Shown here: positions 1-8,478 of the stretch, one piece after another
How the letters are laid out: the number at the start of each line of letters is the position of its first letter
Position numbering within the stretch: the stretch's first letter is position 1
NCBI GenBank assembly: GCA_029245025.1
Contig: JAQWQC010000006.1
Span: forward strand, 310,001-374,000
DNA: 64,000 nucleotides
Reading direction: 5' to 3'
From: Rhodospirillaceae bacterium
GTDB taxonomy: Bacteria > Pseudomonadota > Alphaproteobacteria > Rhodospirillales > Rhodospirillaceae
Notes under the pieces: generated by a model
The model's input: the letters and a program-made list of their open reading frames with translations, nothing else
Told to the model about the DNA's origin: nothing
The model's database searches: none
Position numbers and translations under genes: made by a program

Positions 1-532
1 ATGCGCCAAAGAAACGATCACCGTATTCGCGGCCGAGATTTGGCGGCGCCTGCATGCCCGCGAGCAGCACGGGCAAACCTTCAGATGTCAAACGCCCAAC
101 GATGGCGTTCAAGTTATCGTAGGTGACCTCTGGGTCGACGGCACGCAAACCATCGTTACCTCCTAAGCCAATAATCACCGCGTCTGGGGAATCTGCTAAC
201 GACCAATCCAGACGTGAGCGGCCGCCCGCCGTGGTGTCGCCAGATATGCCCGCGTCCAACACTTCGACGTCGTGACCGGCAGCCTTTAGTTCCTCCTCTA
301 GCCGCGCAGGAAAGGCGAGCGACAAATCATCCAGGCCGTAGCCCGCGGTCAAGCTATCACCCAACGCCAAAATACGGATTGAGGGTGAGACCGCGGCGTC
401 CGTATCTTGGGAATGACTCTGATCCGTTTGCTCATTTTCAGCGTAGGAGCTTTCAGAACAACCATACAGCAGTGGCGCCATGACGAGGGCTAACAAAACT
501 CCCCTTCGCGTGGTAAGGGTGCGCTCAATCAT
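1..532 (-). CDS. tesA: GDSL arylesterase / TesA-like lipase, lipoprotein (3' end outside window)
   Basis: Reverse-strand translation, cut by the left window edge, so only about 177 N-terminal residues are visible. It starts [20 protein letters not shown], followed by a lipobox-like LLYGC, which suggests an outer- or inner-membrane lipoprotein. The GDSL block is LALGDSLTAGYGLD (catalytic Ser), followed by the SGDTTAGG and GGNDGLR blocks typical of SGNH hydrolases of the TesA / arylesterase group. The family cleaves thioester and carboxyl-ester substrates in the periplasm. The start at 532 is supported by a GGAG about 8 bases upstream and by the complete signal sequence. A divergent ABC ATPase begins at 531, an arrangement also seen for tesA-ybbA in E. 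coli. The true substrate cannot be told from sequence. Confidence 0.9.
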   Translation of the reverse strand, partial: MIERTLTTRRGVLLALVMAPLLYGCSESSYAENEQTDQSHSQDTDAAVSPSIRILALGDSLTAGYGLDDLSLAFPARLEEELKAAGHDVEVLDAGISGDTTAGGRSRLDWSLADSPDAVIIGLGGNDGLRAVDPEVTYDNLNAIVGRLTSEGLPVLLAGMQAPPNLGREYGDRFFGA

Positions 533-1262
533 GAACGATTCTCCGCATAATCTGGACGCCGCAAGTCACCAAACCTCCATTGGGCTCGATGACGTGCATC
601 TTACCTTGGAGGGACCAGCGGGGCAGGTCAACATTCTGCGCGGTGTGTCTTTGACCGTGCCGCAAGGAGAAGCCCTTGGGGTTGTCGGGCCATCGGGCTC
701 TGGCAAAACCACAATGCTTATGGTCACCGCCGGTCTGGAGCGTATCACTAGCGGTACCGTTTCTGTGGCGGGGCAAGATTATGCCGCCCTTGATGAAGAT
801 GGGTTGGCCCTGTTCCGGCGCGATAACATCGGCATTGTGTTTCAGTCTTTCCATCTCATTCCAACAATGTCGGCACTGGAAAATGTAGCCGTACCATTGG
901 AATTTGCCGGACGAACCGATGCCTTTGAATTGGCTGAAGAGCAGCTAGAAGCTGTCGGCTTAGGTCATCGCATGGGCCACTACCCAGGACAACTCTCCGG
1001 TGGCGAGCAGCAGCGGGTGGCTCTCGCCCGGGCGTTTGCGGTGAAACCGAAATTGCTGTTGGCCGATGAGCCTACTGGTAATTTAGATGGCGCGACCGGG
1101 CATCAGATTATCGACCTGATGTTTGAATTACATGACACCAGCAACACGACGTTGATGCTGATCACCCATGACATGAAACTTGCCGCGCGCTGTGATCGTG
1201 TTGTGCGCATTGGCGACGGCGTGATTGCCGGTGAAGGCCTTAACACCGCCGCAGCGGAGTAA
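531..1262 (+). CDS. ABC transporter ATP-binding protein, LolD/YbbA type
   Basis: About 243-residue ATPase with Walker A (GPSGSGKTT), Q-loop, signature LSGGEQQR, Walker B ([12 protein letters not shown]) and H-loop (THD). The DEPTGNLD block and size place it in the MacB/LolD/FtsE-like branch that works with FtsX-type permeases. The permease follows within 10 bases, so the two form one transporter. Start chosen at ATG 531 (MNDSPHNLD), with an AAGGG upstream; a longer in-frame start at 480 would lie wholly inside the divergent lipase gene and has no clear ribosome site. YbbA/YbbP-like pairs next to tesA are known; their cargo is not established. A lipoprotein or lipid extraction role is inference from the family. 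Confidence 0.92.
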   Translation: MNDSPHNLDAASHQTSIGLDDVHLTLEGPAGQVNILRGVSLTVPQGEALGVVGPSGSGKTTMLMVTAGLERITSGTVSVAGQDYAALDEDGLALFRRDNIGIVFQSFHLIPTMSALENVAVPLEFAGRTDAFELAEEQLEAVGLGHRMGHYPGQLSGGEQQRVALARAFAVKPKLLLADEPTGNLDGATGHQIIDLMFELHDTSNTTLMLITHDMKLAARCDRVVRIGDGVIAGEGLNTAAAE

Positions 1263-1270
1263 TTTTGGGT

Positions 1271-3826
1271 ATGTCGCACTTTTCCCTTGCAGTCCGATAT
1301 GCCTTTCGCGAGCTACGGAGTGGCCTTGCTGGTTTCCAAATTTTCATCGCCTGCTTGGCCCTTGGGGTTGCCGCTATCGCGGGAGCCGGATCCCTAAACC
1401 AGGCGATTCAAACCAGCTTGGAAGAAGACGCTCAGCTGCTGTTGGGTGGAGATATTCAGGCACGCATGACCTATCGCGAGGTTAATGCGGAAGAGCGGGC
1501 CGCCCTTGAAGCGGCCGGTGACGTCAGCGAACAAATTTCCATGCGCTCTATGGCTCGATCCCTCGACAGCACATCAGGCGAGACGCGGGAGCGGACCCTG
1601 ATTGAGCTCAAAGCCGTCGACGACATTTATCCCTTGTACGGGGCCATGGACCTCAGCCCAGCAATACCAATGAATGAGTTGCTGGCGCAGGAAGATGGCT
1701 ATTGGGGCGCAGCCATCGACCCCGTCCTGATGACGCGGTTGGATATCGATATTGGTGAACTCATTCTCGTCGGCGAAGCCAGTCTCAAAGTCCGGGCGAT
1801 TATCAAGAAAGAACCGGACCGAGTGATCAGCTTCGCGACGGCCGGACCCAGAGTCATGATTGCCAGAGGGGCCATGGCTGAAACGGAACTCATTCAGCCA
1901 GGCAGTTTGGTCTCAAATATTTACAATGTGCGGGTGACCAATGATCTTAATCCGGAAGACATTCGTGAGTCCTTGAAGAACGATTTTCCAGACGCCGGTT
2001 GGCGGTTGCGTGGACTGCGCCAAGCCGCTCAGAGTTTGGAAATCTTCCTAGACAACGTGACGCTGTTCTTAATCTTGGTCGGTCTGACAGCCTTGCTGAC
2101 GGGCGGCATCGGTGTCGCCAATGCCTCACGGGCCTACCTTGCAGGCCGGATGAGCACCATAGCGACACTAAAATGTTTGGGCGCCCCCGGCGAACTCATT
2201 TTCACCATCTATGCTATTCAGCTCGCGGCTCTCTCAGTGATCGGAATCGTGCTAGGTCTTTTAGTTGGTGCCGGTGTTCCGTTTATTGCAGCCATCTCCA
2301 TCGGCGGGATGCTGCCCGTTGAAGCGCAGTTTGGGTTGTATTTAGAACCGCTGATCAAAGCGGCGGTGTTTGGTGTTTTATCTGCCGCCGTGTTTGCCCT
2401 TTGGCCCCTGGCCAAAGCCCGAGACATTCCTGCTGTTGCTCTGTTTCGGCAATTCCTCGGCGATATTCGGCGCTGGCCGCGCAAGCGTTATCTCACCGGC
2501 TTAATCGTACTTGGCATCCTGCTTGCAGCCTTTACGATTCTTACGGCAGACCGGCCAAGCTTTGCTCTCTTCTTTGTAGCAGGCGCTGCAATTTCGATGG
2601 TGCTGTTTCGTTTTGCCGCCGAAGGCGTGATGAAGTTGGCGGCAAACTTGTCCAACAAACGCGGCGGTGTAACCTCTGGACGTCCAACGCTGCGCCTGGC
2701 CATGGCCAATCTTTACCGGCCTGGAAACCCCACGACGTCGGTCGTTCTATCACTCGGCTTGGGCTTATCAGTGCTGGTATGCATCGCCCTACTAGAAGCG
2801 AACCTGAACGCCCAGATTAACGGCGAGCTTCCGGATCAGGCGCCGAGCATGTTCTTCATCGACATTCAGCCCCCCCAAACGGAGGAGTTTGAAGCCATTG
2901 TCGAAGCGCAGGACGGCGTCGAAAAAGTAACATTGGCCTCGATGATCCGTGGCCGCATCACCAAAATTGATGGCGTCCCAGCCGCTGACGCAGCCATCAC
3001 GCCGGAAGCCCGATGGGCCATTCGTGGGGAACGCGGTATATCGCAATCCCCGGACATGCCAGACAACGCGCACCTCGTTGAAGGCGAGTGGTGGAGCATG
3101 GACCACGAAGGCGAAAACCTTTTGTCCCTCGACGTCCAAGTTGCAGAGGGGATGGGTCTTGAGATCGGCGACACACTCACAGTCAGTATTTTAGGGCGTG
3201 AAATCACAGCGCAGATTGCCAACCTTCGCGACGTGCGCTGGGAATCTGGCGCTATGAACTTTGCATTGATCTTCTCACCTAACGCACTTCGTGGCGCACC
3301 GGGCATGTACATCGCCACGGTGAATTCTGAAGATGGTGCAGAAGAAGCTATTGAACGCACCGTTGTTGACGCGATGCCAAACGTCACCATTGTCCAGGTG
3401 CGCGAGGCTTTGGAAATTCTGGAACAAGTACTCGGTGCACTGGGGACAGCAGTGCGGGTCACCGCCGCAGTCGCCCTCATTGCCGGAGCGTTGGTGTTGG
3501 CCGGTGCCATAACAGCTGGACATGCCCGACGTATTTATGAATCCGTCGTGTTGAAAGTTCTCGGAGCAACTCGCGCTGATGTTTTGAAGGCCTTCATTTT
3601 TGAGTACTGCCTGCTCGGCCTTGCTACCGGCACAATCGCGGCAGTGGTCGGGAGTTTGTCTGCCTGGGCGGTTCTGATCTTTGTAATGAAAATCGACTGG
3701 ATTCTGTTCCCGGGCATTGTTGGCGGAGTGATTGCGGCCTGCATCACCGTCACCCTGATGGCCGGTTTTGCTGGTGTCTGGCGCGCGCTGGGGATCAAAG
3801 CAGCGCCGCTTCTGCGCAACGATTGA
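1271..3826 (+). CDS. FtsX-like ABC transporter permease (YbbP-like)
   Basis: About 851 residues with roughly ten hydrophobic segments in two FtsX-type blocks. There is one N-terminal membrane segment (residues ~20-42), a large periplasmic stretch, three segments around 255-390, a pair near 405-455, one near 490, a second periplasmic region, and three C-terminal segments (~725-840). This duplicated architecture matches YbbP-type permeases, which are longer than LolC/E. It lies directly downstream of its ATPase. ATG 1271 is preferred over an in-frame TTG at 1265. The conserved partner arrangement with a GDSL lipase suggests envelope lipid or lipoprotein handling, but the substrate is unknown. 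Confidence 0.9.
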   Translation: MSHFSLAVRYAFRELRSGLAGFQIFIACLALGVAAIAGAGSLNQAIQTSLEEDAQLLLGGDIQARMTYREVNAEERAALEAAGDVSEQISMRSMARSLDSTSGETRERTLIELKAVDDIYPLYGAMDLSPAIPMNELLAQEDGYWGAAIDPVLMTRLDIDIGELILVGEASLKVRAIIKKEPDRVISFATAGPRVMIARGAMAETELIQPGSLVSNIYNVRVTNDLNPEDIRESLKNDFPDAGWRLRGLRQAAQSLEIFLDNVTLFLILVGLTALLTGGIGVANASRAYLAGRMSTIATLKCLGAPGELIFTIYAIQLAALSVIGIVLGLLVGAGVPFIAAISIGGMLPVEAQFGLYLEPLIKAAVFGVLSAAVFALWPLAKARDIPAVALFRQFLGDIRRWPRKRYLTGLIVLGILLAAFTILTADRPSFALFFVAGAAISMVLFRFAAEGVMKLAANLSNKRGGVTSGRPTLRLAMANLYRPGNPTTSVVLSLGLGLSVLVCIALLEANLNAQINGELPDQAPSMFFIDIQPPQTEEFEAIVEAQDGVEKVTLASMIRGRITKIDGVPAADAAITPEARWAIRGERGISQSPDMPDNAHLVEGEWWSMDHEGENLLSLDVQVAEGMGLEIGDTLTVSILGREITAQIANLRDVRWESGAMNFALIFSPNALRGAPGMYIATVNSEDGAEEAIERTVVDAMPNVTIVQVREALEILEQVLGALGTAVRVTAAVALIAGALVLAGAITAGHARRIYESVVLKVLGATRADVLKAFIFEYCLLGLATGTIAAVVGSLSAWAVLIFVMKIDWILFPGIVGGVIAACITVTLMAGFAGVWRALGIKAAPLLRND

Positions 3827-3953
3827 GGGTTTGGCGACCCTGCAGAACCCGAAAAGCCCTAGAATCTTAGTTTTTGGTTAAATCATTGTGAAAAACCGTC
3901 CGATTCCCGTTGAAGGGCGGCGGAAAAAAACCAATATTAGGAGTACTGGCGTA

Positions 3954-3994
3954 AAGACCCTCTAATATAGGGGTCTTGTTAAGCTGAACTTAAC
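3954..3994. promoter_or_regulatory. Two adjacent perfect inverted repeats upstream of the Bax-inhibitor-1 family gene
   Basis: AAGACCC at 3954-3960 pairs with GGGTCTT at 3971-3977 (10-base AT-rich loop). Immediately after it GTTAAG at 3978-3983 pairs with CTTAAC at 3989-3994 (5-base loop). The second repeat ends 6 bases before the GAGGAG ribosome site of the gene starting at 4011. The position fits an operator or a 5'-UTR structure; the first hairpin is not followed by a T run, so it is a poor terminator. The binding factor is unknown. Confidence 0.4.
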
Positions 3995-4010
3995 TTCTGT
4001 GAGGAGCACC

Positions 4011-4754
4011 ATGGTTACCGAAACCGATCGTAGGACAATGACTGGCGCGGGCGTTGAGTCCGCCGCAATCCATGAGGGCCTGCGCGCATACATGCTGAAG
4101 GTCTACAACTACATGTCTTCGGGCTTGTTGTTGTCAGGCATCATTGCTTTCTCTGTTGCCAACTCAAGCTTGATCACTCTTTTCTATAATGTCGACGAAG
4201 CCGGTCGCTTGGTCGGCTATAGCGGCCTTGGCATGATTACAATGTTTGTGCCGCTTGGCCTCATTTTGTTTATGAGCTTTGCTGGCCACAATCGCAGTGC
4301 TGGCACCATGCAATTGTTATACTGGCTGTTTGTCGGCACGATGGGTGTTGGTCTATCGACCATTCTGTTGACCTATACCGGCGTCAGCGTCGCCCGTACG
4401 TTTGTTATCACCGCCGCCGCCTTCGCTGGCTTGAGCCTCCATGGTTACACCACCAAAAGAGACTTGTCGGGCTTCGGCACATTTTTGCTAATGGGGCTGA
4501 TTGGTCTGATCATCGCTATGATCGTCAATATGATTTGGCCTAGCGGATTAATGGGCTTTGCCATCCCGGTGATTGGTGTGCTGATATTTGCCGGTCTGAC
4601 GGTGTACGACACACAGCGCATTAAGAGCCAATATTTCAATGTCCAAGGCTCAAGCATGGAAGAGCATGCCGCCGTCATGGGTGCGGTCGCGCTCTACCTC
4701 AACTTCGTCAATTTGTTCCAGTTCCTGCTGATGTTCCTCGGGAACCGCGAATAG
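4011..4754 (+). CDS. Bax inhibitor-1 / YccA family membrane protein
   Basis: About 247 residues, almost entirely hydrophobic, with some seven membrane segments and the family's acidic C-terminal part (VYDTQRIKSQYFN followed by a last membrane helix and a short tail). Bacterial members such as YccA and YbhL sit in the inner membrane; YccA modulates the FtsH protease, and several members behave as pH-sensitive calcium leak channels. Start set at ATG 4011 by the GAGGAG five to ten bases upstream; a GTG at 3999 overlaps that ribosome site and is rejected. It is monocistronic: inverted repeats lie upstream and a strong terminator follows. Confidence 0.93.
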   Translation: MVTETDRRTMTGAGVESAAIHEGLRAYMLKVYNYMSSGLLLSGIIAFSVANSSLITLFYNVDEAGRLVGYSGLGMITMFVPLGLILFMSFAGHNRSAGTMQLLYWLFVGTMGVGLSTILLTYTGVSVARTFVITAAAFAGLSLHGYTTKRDLSGFGTFLLMGLIGLIIAMIVNMIWPSGLMGFAIPVIGVLIFAGLTVYDTQRIKSQYFNVQGSSMEEHAAVMGAVALYLNFVNLFQFLLMFLGNRE

Positions 4755-4775
4755 AAACACCAAAACTACAAGTTG

Positions 4776-4810
4776 AAAGAGCCCGGGTTTTTCTTCCGGG
4801 CTCTTTTTTT
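4776..4810 (+). terminator. Rho-independent terminator after the Bax-inhibitor-1 family gene
   Basis: Perfect 11-base stem: AAAGAGCCCGG (4776-4786) pairs with CCGGGCTCTTT (4796-4806) around a 9-base T-rich loop, followed by a run of T to 4810. It separates the upstream gene from the solute-binding protein that starts at 4851. Confidence 0.92.
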
Positions 4811-4850
4811 ACCCGGCCCACATGACACATGGCCACATCGGAGAGGCACT

Positions 4851-6380
4851 ATGACAATCCGCCCGGCACGTGTCACCCGATTCCTCGTTTTGGTTATGAC
4901 GGCGGCGTTTATCATCGCGAACGGGGCGCGCGCTGAAGAGATATTGCGTGTCGCCCGCAATGCAGCTCCGCCTAGCCTCGGAAATCCCTTCACCAGCGTC
5001 GGTCAGCCGGGTTCTGGCGTTTGGAGTGCTTTGTTCGATAGCCTGACCGTGATTGGCAAAGGTGGCATGTTGAAGCCAGCCCTTGCCAAATCTTGGGAGT
5101 TAGAAAACGACACACGTTGGATTTTTCATTTGCGCGAGGATGTTGTGTTTCATAACGGCACACCATTCACGGCAGCAGCGGTCGCTGACATTCTCAAGTT
5201 CCTAATGAGTCCGGAAGGCCGAAGGTTTTACGTCTCAACCGAAGTCGATACCCTGTCGGCCATTGATATCACCGGTCCGCACACGCTCGCGTTAGAAACA
5301 AAAACGCCGGATGCCATTTTGCCGAAACGCATGGCGATAATATCGGTACCAGAACCTGAAACATGGAACACCCTGGGACCGGACGGTTTTGCCCAAGCCC
5401 CGGTTGGAACCGGATCATTTAAGCTGCGGGACTGGGGGCAGGCGACAGGCCGCATGATTTTTGATGCAGACCCGAACTCGTGGCGACCACCACAAGACAT
5501 AAACGTCCTAGAACTGTGGACCGTAGCTGATGCCACAACTCGCGTTCAGGCCTTGGTGACCGGTCAGGTTGATGTTCTAGAGGCTGTAAGTGTTGACGAT
5601 ATCGACATAATCGAAGCATCGGGTTTTAAAGTTTGGGCTTTTGGGGGGGCACAGGTTTCGTCCATCGCTTTTCGAACCGTCGGCAACCCGGACTCTCCGC
5701 TTCAAGATTCCAGAGTGCGCCAAGCTCTTAACTATGCAGTGAACCGCCAACTCATCGCAGAAGTGTTGTTTAGCGGGACTGCTGAACCAGCGAGCCAAGG
5801 GGCAAGCCTTGGGACCATAGGTTACAACCCAACCCTAGAACCAATCGCCTACGATCCTGCCCGGGCAAAAGCACTGCTGGAGGACTCCGGATACGAAGAC
5901 GGGTTCCCGTTCATCATCGAAGTGCTCACCGGCTTCAACACGATTGATACCCTGCTCTATCAACAGGTTGCGCAGGATCTACGTGCGGTCGGTATTGATG
6001 TCACAGTACGCACGCCACCCTTTGCATTGTGGCTACGGAAATTTACGAGTAACGAATGGGGAAATACGGATGCTTTTTCACTGATGTGGGATTCAGGCGC
6101 TTATGCAGACGCCATTCGGCCAGTACGGAATTTCTCGTGTGCCAAAGCCGTGCCCTTCTTCTGCGACGACTCTATCATGCCTCTCATTAACAAAACCGAC
6201 CGCATCATGAATTTAAAAGAGCGTGAACTTCATCTACAGAATGTGCTGGCACAGATGAGAGATGTCGCCCCTGCCTTACTACTGACAACAGCCACCCAGC
6301 GCGTCGCAGCATCAACCCGCGTTAAAGCCTTGTCTATCAACCCGCCGAACATCGCGTATCACGAAGTTCGACTCCAATGA
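4851..6380 (+). CDS. ABC transporter solute-binding protein, family 5 (peptide/nickel type)
   Basis: About 509 residues. A classical signal peptide (MTIRPARVTRFLVLVMTAAF, then cleavage after NGARA) directs it to the periplasm. The mature part has family-5 hallmarks: the WIFHLREDVVFHNGTPF block near residue 90, EPETWNTLGPDGF, VGTGSFKLRDW, and a SRVRQALNYAVNRQLI block near 290. Family members bind oligopeptides, nickel, glutathione or sugars and deliver them to an ABC importer. No permease or ATPase gene is adjacent, so this is an orphan binding protein. Start chosen at ATG 4851 with GGAGAGG upstream; the open frame extends further 5' but would run through the preceding terminator. Confidence 0.9.
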   Translation: MTIRPARVTRFLVLVMTAAFIIANGARAEEILRVARNAAPPSLGNPFTSVGQPGSGVWSALFDSLTVIGKGGMLKPALAKSWELENDTRWIFHLREDVVFHNGTPFTAAAVADILKFLMSPEGRRFYVSTEVDTLSAIDITGPHTLALETKTPDAILPKRMAIISVPEPETWNTLGPDGFAQAPVGTGSFKLRDWGQATGRMIFDADPNSWRPPQDINVLELWTVADATTRVQALVTGQVDVLEAVSVDDIDIIEASGFKVWAFGGAQVSSIAFRTVGNPDSPLQDSRVRQALNYAVNRQLIAEVLFSGTAEPASQGASLGTIGYNPTLEPIAYDPARAKALLEDSGYEDGFPFIIEVLTGFNTIDTLLYQQVAQDLRAVGIDVTVRTPPFALWLRKFTSNEWGNTDAFSLMWDSGAYADAIRPVRNFSCAKAVPFFCDDSIMPLINKTDRIMNLKERELHLQNVLAQMRDVAPALLLTTATQRVAASTRVKALSINPPNIAYHEVRLQ

Positions 6381-6434
6381 GGCAAGCCACCGCGTCTAAT
6401 TTTTTTATAGTTGAATATGGGGTTTAGGATGAGG

Positions 6435-6510
6435 TGGTGCCGCCTGCAAGATTTGAACTTGCGACCCCCGCATTACGAATGCGATGCTCTACCAACTGAG
6501 CTAAGGCGGC
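6435..6510 (-). tRNA. tRNA-Thr (anticodon CGT), CCA encoded
   Basis: The reverse strand folds as a complete cloverleaf: acceptor GCCGCCT/AGGCGGC, D arm GCTC/GAGC, anticodon stem TCGCA/TGCGG with loop TTCGTAA (anticodon CGT, reading ACG), T arm GCAAG-TTCAAAT-CTTGC, discriminator A and genomic CCA. It lies between convergent or independent protein genes. Confidence 0.97.
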
Positions 6511-6640
6511 GTATCCGATAAACACTGGGTATCGTTAGGCGGCGGGACCATAGAGCATGGATCGGCCAATTTAAAGACGTTCCGACAGATTCTCACCTAT
6601 TCCGGTTGACGGGGCGGCCGTCATAAGCGAAAGCCTGGGT

Positions 6641-7864
6641 ATGTCAACGCACATGGAAACCGAAGTTATCATCATTGGTGGTGGGCTGACCGGCACCACC
6701 CTCGCTTGCGGCTTGGCGGCTCAGGGCATTCAGACAGTGGTGATCGACCGCATCGCGCCAGTGGACGGGGTTTCGCCGTCTTTCGACGGTCGGGCGTCTG
6801 CTATTGCCCAATCCAGCAAAATCGCACTAGACGGCATCGGTCTGTGGCCTGTCGTACAAGGCAAAACAGAACCCATTCGCGAAATTCGCGTCTCTGACGG
6901 ACCGTCTTTGTTGTTCTTGCATTATGACCATGCCGACATCGGCGACGCACCGTTGGGATACATGATCGAGAATCGCGATATCCGAGCGGGGCTTTTGCAC
7001 CTCACGCAGGAGACTACCGGCTTGACCATCGCGGCACCTGCCGAGATCGTTGAAATGCACAGGGACGACAGCATGGCCTGCGTTTCTCTTAAAGACGGAC
7101 GAACGATAAATGGGCAATTGATAGTGGCCGCCGACGGACGTGGATCAGCAACACGGAAAACCGCTGGTATTGACGTTACCGGTTGGGCCTACAAACAAAA
7201 TGCCATTGTAGCAACCATAGACCACACGGTGTCTCATCAAGGCATCGCCCACGAACGGTTCTTGGCCAGTGGGCCATTTGCCATTTTGCCTCTTCGAGAA
7301 GGGTACCGGTCCTCTCTGGTATGGACCGAACGCACGGCTTTGGTGAATTCCTTCATGGCCTTGGACGACGACGCGTTTCTCAATGAAATTGCAGAACGGA
7401 TCGGCGGGTTTCTAGGAAATCTATCTTTAGTGGGGCCGCGCTTTCAGTATCCGTTAGGTCTGCAAGTTGCAACGTCTTACACCGATACACGATTGGCTTT
7501 GGTGGGTGATGCAGCCCATGGAATTCACCCCATAGCGGGACAAGGCCTTAACCTTGGACTGCGCGACGCGGCAGCCTTGATCGATATTATTGTCGATGCC
7601 AAGCGCTACGGATTAGACCTCGCACACCACGCGGGCCTAGAACGGTATCAGCGGTGGCGACGAGCCGATAATCTTTTGATGGCTGGTATGACTGACGTTC
7701 TAAATCGATTGTTCTCAAATGACGTGCGGCCGGTTAAAGTTGCGCTTGATGTTGGCCTAGCGACTGTCAATAATTTACCGCCTTTGAAGAAAACGTTTAT
7801 GCGGCATGCCATTGGACAAGTGGGCGACTTGCCCAAACTAATGCGGGGAGAAGCACCCGGCTAA
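6641..7864 (+). CDS. UbiH/UbiF/VisC-family FAD-dependent monooxygenase
   Basis: About 407 residues. The N-terminal dinucleotide motif is VIIIGGGLTGTTLACG (residues ~9-24), the second FAD motif is LVGDAAHGIHPIAGQGLNLG near residue 287, and there is a middle DGR block (VAADGRGSATRKTAG). This combination defines the ubiquinone-ring hydroxylases (UbiH, UbiF, UbiI, UbiL) and relatives, which hydroxylate the polyprenyl-benzene ring at the inner membrane. Which ring position it modifies cannot be decided here. No other ubiquinone genes are near. A second ATG at 6653 is possible. It converges with the DUF971 gene. Confidence 0.92.
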   Translation: MSTHMETEVIIIGGGLTGTTLACGLAAQGIQTVVIDRIAPVDGVSPSFDGRASAIAQSSKIALDGIGLWPVVQGKTEPIREIRVSDGPSLLFLHYDHADIGDAPLGYMIENRDIRAGLLHLTQETTGLTIAAPAEIVEMHRDDSMACVSLKDGRTINGQLIVAADGRGSATRKTAGIDVTGWAYKQNAIVATIDHTVSHQGIAHERFLASGPFAILPLREGYRSSLVWTERTALVNSFMALDDDAFLNEIAERIGGFLGNLSLVGPRFQYPLGLQVATSYTDTRLALVGDAAHGIHPIAGQGLNLGLRDAAALIDIIVDAKRYGLDLAHHAGLERYQRWRRADNLLMAGMTDVLNRLFSNDVRPVKVALDVGLATVNNLPPLKKTFMRHAIGQVGDLPKLMRGEAPG

Positions 7865-7873
7865 AACATGTTC

Positions 7874-8245
7874 TTACGGATCGCGGCTCAAGCCTTTGGT
7901 GTTTAACGCCGCTAAATAATCTGCCCATCGATCCTCTTGCTCGACACCGAGGTCATACAAAATGCGCCACGAATAAATGCCGGTATCATGTAGATCATCG
8001 AACACAATACGAACCGCATAGTTTCCGACGGCTTCAATTTCCATAATGCCGACATGGCGGCGGCCACCAACAATAACTTTCTCACCGCCATGGGCTTGCA
8101 CTTCTGCTGAGGGGCTTTCCACACGTAAGTATTCTGCAGGCAGGACAAATGTTTCGCCGGTATCGAAGATTACCGACAAAGACTTTACCTTCGGGTCATA
8201 AGAAAGGTCCGTCGGCCAGACAGACTGGTGCATATCAGATGGCAT
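7874..8245 (-). CDS. DUF971 / gamma-butyrobetaine hydroxylase N-terminal-like protein
   Basis: 123 residues forming a single GBBH-like N-terminal domain (DUF971): the opening WPTDLSYDPKVKSLSVIFD, a central IMEIEAVGNYAVRIVFDD, and the conserved HDTGIYSW ending in YLAAL. Such small proteins are widespread in Proteobacteria and are sometimes fused to or neighbour Mrp/ApbC iron-sulfur carriers; the molecular function is not established. It is the last gene of a reverse-strand operon, starting 5 bases after the Trm112-like gene ends. Confidence 0.9.
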   Translation of the reverse strand: MPSDMHQSVWPTDLSYDPKVKSLSVIFDTGETFVLPAEYLRVESPSAEVQAHGGEKVIVGGRRHVGIMEIEAVGNYAVRIVFDDLHDTGIYSWRILYDLGVEQEDRWADYLAALNTKGLSRDP

Positions 8246-8250
8246 GCGGC

Positions 8251-8436
8251 CTAATCTTCGTCGAGACGGCGTGCCTCATCGGGCAGCATAATGGGAATCC
8301 CATCGCGGACCGGAAAAGCGAGACCCGCTTTTTTGCTGATTAATTCCTGTGCCCCAGCATGGTACTCCAGCGGTCCTTTGGTTACAGGGCACACCAAGAT
8401 ATCAAGTAGTTTGGGGTCGACTTCTGACGCTGCCAT
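8251..8436 (-). CDS. Trm112-like / UPF0434 (YcaR family) protein
   Basis: 61 residues, the normal size for the family, with [16 protein letters not shown] at the N-terminus and [18 protein letters not shown] at the C-terminus. Trm112-like proteins are small zinc-ribbon partners that activate methyltransferases in eukaryotes and archaea. Here only one Cys of the usual zinc set is visible (LVCPVTKG), as is common in bacterial YcaR-type members, so zinc binding is doubtful. It sits in an operon between the LON-domain gene and the DUF971 gene. Confidence 0.92.
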   Translation of the reverse strand: MAASEVDPKLLDILVCPVTKGPLEYHAGAQELISKKAGLAFPVRDGIPIMLPDEARRLDED

Positions 8437-8478
8437 TATGGTCTCTCATCGGTTCTGGGACGACGTTGTATATAGTCT

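Noticed and set aside
214-483. Forward open frame inside the GDSL lipase gene
   Set aside because: Antisense to a clear TesA-like protein; low-complexity, Arg/Pro-rich translation.
2866-3510. Long reverse frame within the permease gene
   Set aside because: Shadow frame with Ser/Thr/Pro-rich low-complexity translation, opposite a clear FtsX-type protein.
4773-4850. Upstream extension of the solute-binding protein
   Set aside because: It overlaps the terminator and lacks a signal peptide, which begins only at 4851.
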